DNA from: Artemisia argyi
Lineage: Eukaryota > Streptophyta > Magnoliopsida > Asterales > Asteraceae
DNA length: 64,000 nt
NCBI GenBank assembly: GCA_030686995.1
Contig: CM060702.1
Coordinates: 65,598,440 to 65,662,439 of the forward strand
Direction of reading: 5' to 3'
The position numbers and the translations under genes are program-made. A model generated the notes under the pieces. That model ran no database searches. It was not told the origin of the DNA and saw nothing but the letters and a program-made list of their open reading frames with translations. Shown one piece after another: positions 33,224-44,066 of the stretch (within the stretch, counting starts at the first letter, position 1; each line of letters begins with the position of its first letter).

Positions 33224-34900
33224 TGTAACACCCCCAAAAATGGGTCGCAGCGGAAGACAATGTCGCAGAGGTGTTACTCAGTTGGTATCACAACACTAAG
33301 TACAAAGAACGGTTTTATAAAATCTGTTTAGTAACTTTTATTAATGAAATAATAAAGTTTACAAAAGTTAAATTATTGCGGAATATGGCCCATATACAAA
33401 ATGTTGTCCCATTACAAAAGAGGTCATAAGTGTATGCCAAAACACTTACATGCCATGCCACACCCTGCCTTGAGAATCATCAATTATCTTGTACCAGAGA
33501 AAAACATGCTTAAAAGAGTCAGCTATAATGCTGGTGAGTTCATAGGTTTGTATAAATAGCAATTTAGTATAAAAGAAATGTGAGTTCGATAAAAGTTTTA
33601 TTACCATTGTGTCGCTCACAATGTCATGAAAATATAGTTTACTTTCAAGTAAATGTAGTAAAGTCGACCACAAGATTTTCGAGTGTGAATAACCATTCAC
33701 ATACAAATCAAGTTTAGTTTTAGTGACTACTGCTTTACTCACAGTGTAATGAAAAATATCAGTAAAGTAGACCATAAGTATTAAGCATAAAGTTGGACTA
33801 TAGGCAAAGTATGTGATCATTACAATGAATATAATGTCACATAAAAGTAGAAGTGTATTACGCTAGCACTAAGTTCATGCAACCGAAGCTACGACAGTGT
33901 GCATGCTCTAGAAGCATGTTAAATATAAAGGCCCGACAAGTGTTTATCCCGATACACTTGTAACTCGACCTGTTATACGTTCATGTTTGCCTATCCGGTC
34001 AAACCAAACGGGGGAGTCACCCCCAATAGATCTATTTATAACATTCGCGCTTCCCAGCAGGAATTGACGGTTCATGAGTTTGGGCATAGTGGAATTCAAG
34101 GGCTTAGGCTAATCCACGTAATAGTTTAAATAAAGCATAAGTTTCAGTGTGGTCCATGAAAGTGTTTGCATAAAAGCAATTGTCATTCAAGTGTTTGCAT
34201 AACAGCAATGATTTGTAAAGTGGTTTGCATATAAGCAATAGTTCATAGAGTGTGTTGCATAAAAGCAATAGTTCATAAAGTGTGTTGCATATAAGTAATA
34301 GTTCATAAAGTATGTTGTATACAAGCAATAACTCATAAAGTGTGTTGCATAAAAGCAAAAATTCATAAAGTGTTTGCACGTTTCTCACCCTAAGTTTGTA
34401 AAGCAAAGTAAAGTAAAGAGTGGGGCTATAAACTTACAGTAATATGAAAATGTTTAGAGTACTTGTGAAAATAAAAATAAGTAGTTGAGCATGTATCTCC
34501 CCCAAAGAGTTTATAAAGTAATTAAACGAGTAAAAGTGGGGCTATGACTCACCTCAGCAATTAAGTCGTCTGGTGAATAAATCAAGTAGTAAGTGTGCAT
34601 GATTGGTGCTAAACCGTCAGACGATTATTGGTCAACCACATGTGAATGGTCAACTATAATAGTCAAACAGCTAAAACCAATGCTCCGCGGAAGTATAAGG
34701 TTTCCCCGGGTCGTATGTCCCGACGAGGTGTGAATTGTATTCAAACGGTTTCGTGATCGGGTGGATTTGGATGGAAAAGGGGTTTGTGAATGGTTTAACT
34801 AAGGAATCTACAAGAGAATAGCTTAAATAAGCTATGTGAATAAGACGGGAAAGTAGGAAAAACCAGAAACGATTAAAACTTAAAAATGCGTACGTTACGT
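33224..34900 (-). mobile_element. Left piece of the Tekay-like 3' LTR
   Basis: The first 470 bp match 51778-52265 with few differences (one extra 20-bp piece in the right copy near 52000). Further in, 34190-34375 carries a short tandem series GTTCATAAAGTGTGTTGCATA, unit about 37 bp, five to six copies. The inner boundary with the next element is not resolved and lies somewhere between 34.9 and 36.7 kb. Confidence 0.6.
34180..34380. repeat. About 37-bp tandem repeat in the LTR
   Basis: Five to six degenerate copies of AAGCAATAGTTCATAAAGTG followed by TGTTGCATA. The ORF on the minus strand with repeated LLLCNTLYEL is this repeat, not a gene. Confidence 0.8.
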
Positions 34901-36700
34901 TTAAATAAAACGTAGACGTACGAAATAAAAAGTAAAAAGTGAAATCTGAAAACCCCCAGGGGGTGAAAATGATTTTTTTACAAACTAAAAAGTAAAAGAA
35001 AATTTTTAGAAAATTAAAATAAATTTTAACACTAATTAATTATTTAATATTAATTAAAAACTATTTAATACTTATTATTAATACTTAAATAACTAGAATA
35101 CAGTATAATATTATTTAAATACTAAAAAGGTGAAAATAAAATTTCTAAATTTATAAAATAACTAAAAATAAGTTTTAAAATTAAAAATAAGTGTTTTTGT
35201 CTTTTTGTGGTTTTTATATTAATTAATTACTAATTACTAAATAAACTATTTTAAATTATAAAAATTAGCAAATGAAGAGTAAAAACTCTAAGAAAATTTC
35301 TAAAATTATTTTACAAATTATAAAATCTATAAAAAATATAAAAACTAGGTTTTACTTAATAAAAACTAATTATGCTATTTTAAACTTAATATTAATTAAT
35401 AATTAATAAAACTAAAATTAATTCTAATAAATACTAAATAATAAAATAAAAATCTGAGAAAATTACTATAAATACTTTAGTATAATAGAAATTTAAGAAA
35501 AATATAAAAATGACAAGTACTTAATAAAAATATAAAAATGAAAATTAAAATTAAATAAAATTAAATAGAAACTATCACTTAGAAATTAACTTTGATTTTT
35601 GGAATTTTTCTTTTGGAAACTTATTACACTACTGAAAATAACAAACTTATACAAAGACAACTTTCTTGGAGCTTAAAAATAAGCAAAGCAAGTGCTTATT
35701 TGGTTAATGCTGATGTGGACTACTAGAGGGGCCCACAAAGGTAAAATAAGGTGTGAATAAGTTAAAAGGACCAAATTAAGGTGGAAGGAACAAAATTAGA
35801 CCTAGAATAAGCCAGATAAGCTGGATAAGCTAAACCAAAACCAAACAGCCAATACAGTTAAGGGACAAGGTTTGTGGCTTTTACAGCCCTATCAAATGGG
35901 ACTTAAATGCCAAAGTAAGCCCAGAGACTTGAAGAACTGCTTATTGGCTTTTCAAAAAGCCAATAAGCAGCCTGTGGGGTCCACTATGTAGGGTATGAGA
36001 GGGCATGAAAGTTGGGTCTGAGCCTGGTGGACTGTGTAGCAGGGCATGGTATTGCCCTGCAAGTGACTTTGAGGCAATGTAGGACTCAGTACAAAAATCA
36101 CAAAAATACTATAACCATGGAATCTCACAGATGAGCTGGTAGGCTATCTAATGAAACAAGTATCAAGCTATGAAAGCTAACACAAAATTCAAAATAAATA
36201 TGTTAATTTTTGGAAAAATCTGAAAGATCACTTTTGACTTTTTACTAAAAACTTTGAACCTTGACTTTTTTTAGTTTTGATCACACTTAACTGATTAAAA
36301 ATGAAGTTATGAGCTATTTTAAGACTAAATTGCACTAGATTAACAAGCATAGTAGCCAAAGTAATGGATTTGAGATCCCAAAACCCTCACAGTTGACTGT
36401 GAGGGTACAAAACCTAAGATTTGACTTTTTGTAATAAAAACTACTTATGCAATGGTTGTTTTATGTCACTTTAATACAGAGAAGAGTGTTCAAACCAACA
36501 TTTGACTATAAAATCAACAACTACTTAGCAAAACAGATAATTCCAAACACCCCCTATGAAACTTGATTTGATGATTTTGCAAGCAAATGAACAATTTAGA
36601 CTAGGGAACTGTTTTACAATGATCAATGATGATTAAGTAAGCATAAATAAACACAAAGGCATAAGTTAAAACTGCAACCACTAATATTTCTACAAAAGAC
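34900..36700. other. AT-rich retrotransposon LTR DNA, boundary unresolved
   Basis: Very AT-rich (34980-35600), then sequence with many AAGCTTATT / AATAAGC words. It belongs to the Tekay-like LTR on the left or to the next element's LTR on the right; I cannot place the junction. No genes. Confidence 0.45.
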
Positions 36701-37224
36701 CACAATATGACAGTTGGCTCACTACTTATGTTTAGAACATGAAACAACTTAACAAGACTACTTGAACAACTAAACTAGGCAATATTTAACACAAGTAGCA
36801 ATAAACTTATAACTAAATACTACTGTAGAGAGAAAGCAAAAAAAAATGAGACAGAGCCTTACTTTGAAAATAAAGCTCATAAGAGCTTGCAAGCTGAAAT
36901 GATCAGATGAGCTCACATAAGCTATTACAAAGCTTACTGAGCTTATTTGGGATGGAATTAAACCAATACACACCAGAAACAACAACTGTGATCACTTATA
37001 ACAAGAATTTAAACTTTTAACTGAAATTGTAAATTTGAAAGTGAAAGCTGAAAATCTTAGATTAATGAGTACAATGAGTTTAAAAAAACACTAATACCAC
37101 TTGTTACAATGATTTTAAGCAAAGAGTTACAACTGAGTTTTGAAATTAAAACTAAGACATAAAAACTAAATTACACTAAAACTAAACTACACTAACTACT
37201 GCTTCCATCTTCTGTTTTCTTTTT

Positions 37225-37234
37225 CTTTTATAGT
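37225..37234 (-). promoter_or_regulatory. TATA box in the second element's LTR
   Basis: ACTATAAAAG on the minus strand, preceded by a C/A-rich U3-like region and followed by an AG-rich transcribed-looking leader. Consensus match. Confidence 0.45.
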
Positions 37235-37412
37235 CTTGGAGGTCCACAAAGATATTCCCACTTGCTTATGAGCCGTTGGATGAGCTTATTTGATCCCCGC
37301 CGTTCAAATGTATAATGGCGGGAAAATTGGTAAAAGGCAGGGTAGTGGGTTTGGTGTGGTATTAATGAGGGTAGGAGGGGGAAGGTGAGGGGAGTTATTG
37401 ATAGTTGGTGAG

Positions 37413-38817
37413 TGATGCGTGGGAATCGCACCTTGCTTTACCTCTCGAGGGATCTCGCGAGGCTTACAACCCCCACCAGGCAGTGTACCTGATCGTTGTA
37501 GTATAGTATAGTGACAAGTACCGGGGGATTGATCGTTCAGCTTAGGAATAGTGTCGCTAGGATTAGAAAGCCTAATTAATAGTTCTAGAGATGGAAGATG
37601 ATTATTTTTGTGTTTTTATATTTTATGAAAGCAAGTAAAATCTCGGGTTTTGAAGGAGTGGGCGGAATTAGTTGCTAATCAACTAACCCAAAAACTACTT
37701 TATAACTAATTAACTAATGAAAATGAAATTAAACTAATATTAAACTAAGGTTATGAGCAGTGGTTGGAGAAATTGTGTTTACTTAGACTTCATTACTCCC
37801 TAGATATCTTTTACATGTTAATTACTTGTTACACTTGTATGAATGACGGGTTGTATTCCTTAATACCATTCGTGGAGTGGCATACATAACTCCCCAACTC
37901 TATGAGCTCTTATCTCCTCCTACACCATGACCCAGCACAACTATAGGGATTGTAAACAGTGGCTCATGCATTAAATACAACCAATAAAGACCTAGTACGC
38001 CTCGGTTCATGTTTCTTAAGACGTTCAAGCATGTTACCATTTGGAGATCTGCCAGTTTTCTTAAGCCTAACATATAATATCATTCATTCAAAACAAGAAT
38101 AGACAAGTAATCAACACATAATCAACATCTAGGTTTCATTAGATCTAAGCAAACACAAAGGAAATTTAGCCTAGCATAGTAGAATTAAGATAAGAACAAA
38201 AGATAGACAACCAACACATAGACATATTGATTGAATTAAGAGTATACTTATCTCAATTACAATGCAAGGTCTCAAGGGTTTGGAACCCTTGAAAAACCTG
38301 TAAAAGGGGCACCAAAATCGTCTTTAGGGTTTCACCAAAACTTCTCTCCCTTTAATGAAAAAACTAGAAAACTATATATAGGAAAATCGTCCTGACGGCG
38401 TCAAGAGTAAAATCTGACGCCGTCAACTCGCCGCCATATACTTCCTCGGACGCCCTAGATCCAATCGTGACGGCCTATGTGACGCCGTCACCACCCTCGG
38501 TAAATTAATCTTGGTCATTTTGACGCCGTCATCTCTTCATCTGACGCCTTCACAACCTTCGGTAAAATATTCATCCTTTCTGACGCCGTCAAGAGTAAAT
38601 TCTTGACGCCGTCACCTTGTAATTCCAGCTTGGATTTGGTACTTTGTTGTTTTCTTCACTTTATGCTCCAAAAACGTCCAAAATAGCCTCTTTTCCAGAA
38701 TTCACTCTCCAAACACCTAAAATCACAAAAGGAACGATTTAGGGCAATATTTGATCAAATAAATTCGGATTCGGGCTTAAATGACCCCCTAAAAACGGAT
38801 CATTTTTCGCCTCATCA
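37413..38817 (-). repeat. 3' LTR of the 6.65-kb element
   Basis: It begins (minus) TGATGAGGCGAAAA and ends ACGCATCA. It contains the TGACGCCGTCA cluster, a TATA box and the untranslated leader. Confidence 0.92.
38371..38614 (-). promoter_or_regulatory. LTR promoter: TATA box plus six TGACG(C/G)CGTCA palindromes
   Basis: On the minus strand TATATATAG sits at about 38372-38380. Upstream of it are exact 11-mers TGACGCCGTCA or its complement form TGACGGCGTCA at 38393, 38415, 38480, 38521, 38581 and 38604, plus near-matches at 38468 and 38542. The half-site TGACG is the core bound by plant TGA-class bZIP factors, which suggests an enhancer; that role is inferred. Confidence 0.7.
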
Positions 38818-39422
38818 TATACCCTTACACTTGAGATTTGCTTGTCCTCAAGCAAATGAGCTTTTATTCTACTCAAAAGACAAGTTAGGGGTCATTTAAC
38901 ACTAATATAAAAGTAATTACAACAAATAATCGTTCCACTAAAGACCAATAGACAAGCACGGAGGTCATACACAAGCACCTCACAAATAGTGTTTAGATAC
39001 TCACATCTCTCGGGTGTAATAAAGTAATATAACATTATGGAAATGGAAGATATCTCTCACTACCTGTCATAGCAAAATAGATTACCATAGGCTTGGGAAA
39101 GGATCAAACCTCCACCACATGGCGTAAGCACCTAGGATAACTATCAAAGAGGTCTTTTAAAGGGTTATAACGTTAGGTGTAGGGATATGAATTACACGGT
39201 TTTGTTGGATAAAGGGGATTTTACTGGTGGCGAGTTAACAATCTTAGTTAATTACATGTACAAGATGGCGTTGCTAAGCCAAGACTAGACTCGACTTAAG
39301 CTAATAAATGAAAAATAACTAAAAACATAAAATGAACATAGAATGAAAACGGGATGGTAGTCCGTATGTTTTTTTTCTCTTTCTTTTCTATTTTTTTTTT
39401 TTTTCTTTTTCTTGATTTTTTC

Positions 39423-39462
<40 letters not shown>

Positions 39463-41301
39463 ACATACACTCTTACCCTACCATCCAAAATAATACATCA
39501 TAGGGGTTTGAGCATTCCCCTTACACTTGAATCTTTACATACTTTACATTAAACTATTCTAATGACTCGAATTAAGAAAATCAAAACACTTGGAGCACTT
39601 TTAAGATTAACGTACATATGGGGGTAATAAGTGTTGTTCTTCCCCATTACTCCATAAAATAAGTACTTACCCATGAGTCCCAATCGTCCCAAAACAATAT
39701 GTACAAGGATATGACTCGACTTAGCAACCATGTAATCAATTAGAAAGTTAACTTAGGGTTTAACAAATAACAATAATGCACTAAAAATGAGCGCATACAC
39801 GGAAGGCTAAGGCGATTTGGGTGTACATTTAAGTGGGGTGTAACAAATTCTTCCTTTAAGTAAAATGCTTAAAGTTAGAAACGAAAAGATAGGCTCGGAG
39901 GGGTGTACTAGGGGTATCGTGTACTAAAAATAAGTACAACGCTAAGGGTGTGGGAAAAATTAGTTGACTTAACTAGCCAAGTAATATGACTTAAATGGTC
40001 AAGTAATCGTAATACGGGTTTAACACAAGGGTGATCCTAATGCCTCTTATCATGTAGTAAATCCTACTACACGAATGTAGTCTCACTAGCGGTCTCGGGA
40101 TGCATCACTAACGCAAGTTCTAGAATCTAAATGCTACCGGTACACTCATAAGCACCAATAATAAATGCTTTTCCTATCAAAACTAAAGGCGAACCTCACA
40201 TTTTTGGGTGGAAAATTTTTCTGAATATACGGTTATGTGCTAGTCATACAACCTCCTATCCATGAGACGCTTGCTATGGCTAAAGTTTCACTCCTAAATG
40301 TTGTAAAAAATTTTAAATTTGGCGCTAAAATTGCACTAACAAGTATTTCTCATAGTTTTATTACTCATCTACTATCAAACAAAACAAACTCAAGCGAAAG
40401 TGCATATGTAAGGTATCATCTTTTTACCCTCCCCTTACACTTAAGATGAACATTGTCCCCAATGTTCAAGTAAAGAATGTAAAAGTTAAAAGTAAAGAGA
40501 ATGAATTCAAATACTCCCCTGATTCGCTCGGTATGGATTTTAGGTTGGCCAGGTTAAATCTTCCTCCAAGAAAACGAACAATCAAAGCTTCCCTTCCAGA
40601 ATATAAATCATCTTCTTGTCTCAAATAACCTGTAAATCCTGACAAAAGTAGACAAGGCAACCTCGCGTAAAATCGGCGGCATCCTATATAAGTTACTAAA
40701 TCCTAGAAAACAAAATAAGATATAATGCTTGTGGAATGAAGTTTGCAGATTTCCTGGAGATTATAAAACTTAATAATTCACAAAAACTTATAAGACTCCG
40801 TTAGAAAAACAAAACTGGTAAAATTTCCAGATTTTTGACTCCTGACGCCGTCAAGAGCAATTGCCTGACGCCGTCAGAATGAACCTGCAGAAATCTTTAT
40901 GTTAAGTTTCCGGAAAATTTCTGGAAAAATTTTGTCCTACTTCCTGGAAAATCCTGCAAAACTACATTATGACTCAATACAAGCATTTGACTCTAACAAT
41001 ACGAATACACATGTTCATTAAATATTGTGGAGAATCATGATCGGTTGTTTCTTAAAAAACATATTTGGGGTTTCCCCTTACACTTATCTTTTGCAAAAAT
41101 ACCTTTAGGTTGAAGTTAAGACTAGGCTAAACAACATAATAAAGTATTTCACATTTTAATTGAGAAACATGATCAACCAACAATAAAAATAAAACATGCA
41201 TACGGAAGCAAATAACAATCAAACAATTAAAATCACACAAAACATGGGTTGCCTCCCAAGAAGCGCTTGTTTTTGTTCGAGTCACGAGCCTGACTCTTCC
41301 C
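38818..41301 (-). other. 3' non-coding internal region of the 6.65-kb element
   Basis: It is closely similar to 53677-56160 in the related element. It contains a poly(T) tract at about 39425-39461 and two further TGACGCCGTCA copies at 40843 and 40866. No coding capacity: the frames are short and not conserved between the copies except by overall DNA similarity. Confidence 0.75.
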
Positions 41302-42279
41302 TTATTTTCCGGAAATAGGGGAGGTTTTCCCTACACTTAAGATTAAGTGCGGGTGGAAGTAGCGATACACACCCTTAGGGTGGAAATATGCCACGTGAGA
41401 GAAGAGTGGTGGATGAATTATATGCTCAAACGGGTGTGCTCCTTTCATCATAACCTTACCTAGTTCACTTTGGTCAATGAGTGAGTTGAAGTTTTCTCCT
41501 AAGAAGGGATCATTTTCTATCAACTTCGAGAGATTCCTAGTTGGGGATCTATTTTGACCTAATAAACCCGGTTTAAACCCATAATGTTTCTTACGATCAA
41601 TCATGAATGGGTGATGTAAGTATGTAAGGTCATGGTCCACTCCTATGTTGGCTTCTTCTCTACAAGGCTTGGGGTCTACTACCTTCAACGTAAAACTACC
41701 CAGACTACATGGTTTGATGGGTGGATCGGGACCTATCTCAATTCCTAAATCTTCATCCAAGGATGGAAGATTAGGTAATGGTTTTGGTTGAGGTTCCGAT
41801 TCATCAAAACTAGGAACTTCCCTAGAACTAGGAGTAAGGTTATCACTACAAGTGTTCAAACCTATATCCTCTGGTGGTGCTTGGTCCAAGGGTTCTACCT
41901 CAATTGGGGTTCCTATAGTCTCTTCTACTTCTTCCGGGTAAGTCACGGGCGGTGTATGTGCCTCAAATGATGGTAGGACTTGTGGGGTACTTTGTGGGCT
42001 TGGATTATCCACCTCATCCTCCATTGTACCTAGATTACCTATATGTTTGTTTTGTACTATGATATTAGGTGCCATCCAACTAGGTATCTCAACATGAGTA
42101 TATTCATCCCCCAACAAACTTCCTGTTTGCTCCATCAAACTTGTTTTTGATTGATTTGTGATGTTGTTTGTTGGGTTGTCTACTCTATAATAATATTGGG
42201 CACAGTTTTCTATGGTATCCCACGCTTTTTCATCATTTAATTCCCTAGGGCCCCCATCGGCAAAATCATCGATGCGCAT
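41302..42279 (-). CDS. Retroelement protein of unknown function, Pro/Glu-rich, 325 aa
   Basis: Intact frame of the 6.65-kb element. The N-terminal part (RIDDFADGGPRELNDEKAWD) looks like the end of a gag domain whose first part lies in other frames upstream (MEYANPPYHQPKRPFYP near 42480, then a stop). The middle is acidic and proline-rich (TPPVTYPEEVEETIGTPIEV, REVPSFDESEPQPKPLPNLP). The C terminus has a conserved-looking HYGFKPGLLGQ and ends YRYFHPHLILSVGKTSPIS. No catalytic motif is visible. Similar proteins occur in Asteraceae retroelements as I recall them; function unknown. The ATG may not be the natural start. Confidence 0.6.
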   Translation of the reverse strand: MRIDDFADGGPRELNDEKAWDTIENCAQYYYRVDNPTNNITNQSKTSLMEQTGSLLGDEYTHVEIPSWMAPNIIVQNKHIGNLGTMEDEVDNPSPQSTPQVLPSFEAHTPPVTYPEEVEETIGTPIEVEPLDQAPPEDIGLNTCSDNLTPSSREVPSFDESEPQPKPLPNLPSLDEDLGIEIGPDPPIKPCSLGSFTLKVVDPKPCREEANIGVDHDLTYLHHPFMIDRKKHYGFKPGLLGQNRSPTRNLSKLIENDPFLGENFNSLIDQSELGKVMMKGAHPFEHIIHPPLFSHVAYFHPKGVYRYFHPHLILSVGKTSPISGK

Positions 42280-42634
42280 TTGGTCACATTGGCTGACACG
42301 ATAGTAAAAGGTTTCGGTTAGGGATGATAAAGAGAAACTATGATGAGGGAATTTTCAAAGTAAAATTTTAAAACGAGTCCATGCATCATATATGGGTTCA
42401 TCTCGATATTGTTTGAAATTCGAGATGTCAACAGGGTAGAATGGCCTTTTTGGTTGGTGGTATGGTGGATTCGCGTACTCCATAATGGTGAACGGAATAG
42501 TCAATGGAAATTACGAACAAACACACAAAAAGAAAGATAGACTAAAGAAGACCTAAAAATAAAAATAAAATCTTACTAGAAAGGAATCTAGCAAGTAGAC
42601 CTAATAAAAAGAAATCCTAACCTAGACAATAACT

Positions 42635-42655
42635 ATTCCCCGGGCTGCGGCGCCA
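42635..42655 (-). other. Primer-binding site, tRNA-Asp-like
   Basis: TGGCGCCGCAGCCCGGGG on the minus strand, a few bases inside the 5' LTR. It matches the tRNA-Asp 3' end complement (TGGCGCCGTTGCCGGGG) except in the middle. Confidence 0.7.
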
Positions 42656-42661
42656 AAAACT

Positions 42662-44066
42662 TGATGCGTGGGAATCGCACCTTGCTTTACCTCTCGAGGG
42701 ATCTCGCGAGGCTTACAACCCCCACCAGGCAGTGTACCTGATCGTTGTAGTATAGTATAGTGACAAGTACCGGGGGATTGATCGTTCAGCTTAGGAATAG
42801 TGTCGCTAGGATTAGAAAGCCTAATTAATAGTTCTAGAGATGGAAGATGATTATTTTTGTGTTTTTATATTTTATGAAAGCAAGTAAAATCTCGGGTTTT
42901 GAAGGAGTGGGCGGAATTAGTTGCTAATCAACTAACCCAAAAACTACTTTATAACTAATTAACTAATGAAAATGAAATTAAACTAATATTAAACTAAGGT
43001 TATGAGCAGTGGTTGGAGAAATTGTGTTTACTTAGACTTCATTACTCCCTAGATATCTTTTACATGTTAATTACTTGTTACACTTGTATGAATGACGGGT
43101 TGTATTCCTTAATACCATTCGTGGAGTGGCATACATAACTCCCCAACTCTATGAGCTCTTATCTCCTCCTACACCATGACCCAGCACAACTATAGGGATT
43201 GTAAACAGTGGCTCATGCATTAAATACAACCAATAAAGACCTAGTACGCCTCGGTTCATGTTTCTTAAGACGTTCAAGCATGTTACCATTTGGAGATCTG
43301 CCAGTTTTCTTAAGCCTAACATATAATATCATTCATTCAAAACAAGAATAGACAAGTAATCAACACATAATCAACATCTAGGTTTCATTAGATCTAAGCA
43401 AACACAAAGGAAATTTAGCCTAGCATAGTAGAATTAAGATAAGAACAAAAGATAGACAACCAACACATAGACATATTGATTGAATTAAGAGTATACTTAT
43501 CTCAATTACAATGCAAGGTCTCAAGGGTTTGGAACCCTTGAAAAACCTGTAAAAGGGGCACCAAAATCGTCTTTAGGGTTTCACCAAAACTTCTCTCCCT
43601 TTAATGAAAAAACTAGAAAACTATATATAGGAAAATCGTCCTGACGGCGTCAAGAGTAAAATCTGACGCCGTCAACTCGCCGCCATATACTTCCTCGGAC
43701 GCCCTAGATCCAATCGTGACGGCCTATGTGACGCCGTCACCACCCTCGGTAAATTAATCTTGGTCATTTTGACGCCGTCATCTCTTCATCTGACGCCTTC
43801 ACAACCTTCGGTAAAATATTCATCCTTTCTGACGCCGTCAAGAGTAAATTCTTGACGCCGTCACCTTGTAATTCCAGCTTGGATTTGGTACTTTGTTGTT
43901 TTCTTCACTTTATGCTCCAAAAACGTCCAAAATAGCCTCTTTTCCAGAATTCACTCTCCAAACACCTAAAATCACAAAAGGAACGATTTAGGGCAATATT
44001 TGATCAAATAAATTCGGATTCGGGCTTAAATGACCCCCTAAAAACGGATCATTTTTCGCCTCATCA
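42662..44066 (-). repeat. 5' LTR of the 6.65-kb element
   Basis: Same length as the copy at 37413-38817, with no difference that I could see. Its TATA box and TGACGCCGTCA cluster are at 43620-43863. Confidence 0.92.
43620..43863 (-). promoter_or_regulatory. TATA box and TGACGCCGTCA cluster, active-side LTR
   Basis: The same array as in the 3' LTR, shifted by 5,249 bp. This copy would drive transcription of the element. Confidence 0.7.

Larger units (their letters stand above)
37413..44066 (-). mobile_element. Complete 6,654-bp LTR retrotransposon with equal-length LTRs, non-autonomous
   Basis: LTRs 37413-38817 and 42662-44066 are both 1,405 bp and look identical throughout, and a 5-bp TSD GTGAG flanks the element (37408-37412, 44067-44071), so insertion is recent. 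In minus orientation the right LTR is the 5' LTR. Next to it, at about 42635-42655, is a primer-binding site TGGCGCCGCAGCCCGGGG resembling the tRNA-Asp site of Athila/Tat-type gypsy elements. The polypurine tract AAGTGTAAGGGTAT abuts 38817. The inside contains a stop-broken gag-like start (near 42470-42370) and the ORF 41302-42279. There is no protease, reverse transcriptase, RNase H or integrase. Confidence 0.88.

Noticed and set aside
39285..39488. Poly-lysine ORF on the minus strand (and its twin at 54145)
   Set aside because: Poly(T) tract read on the other strand, in non-coding retroelement DNA.
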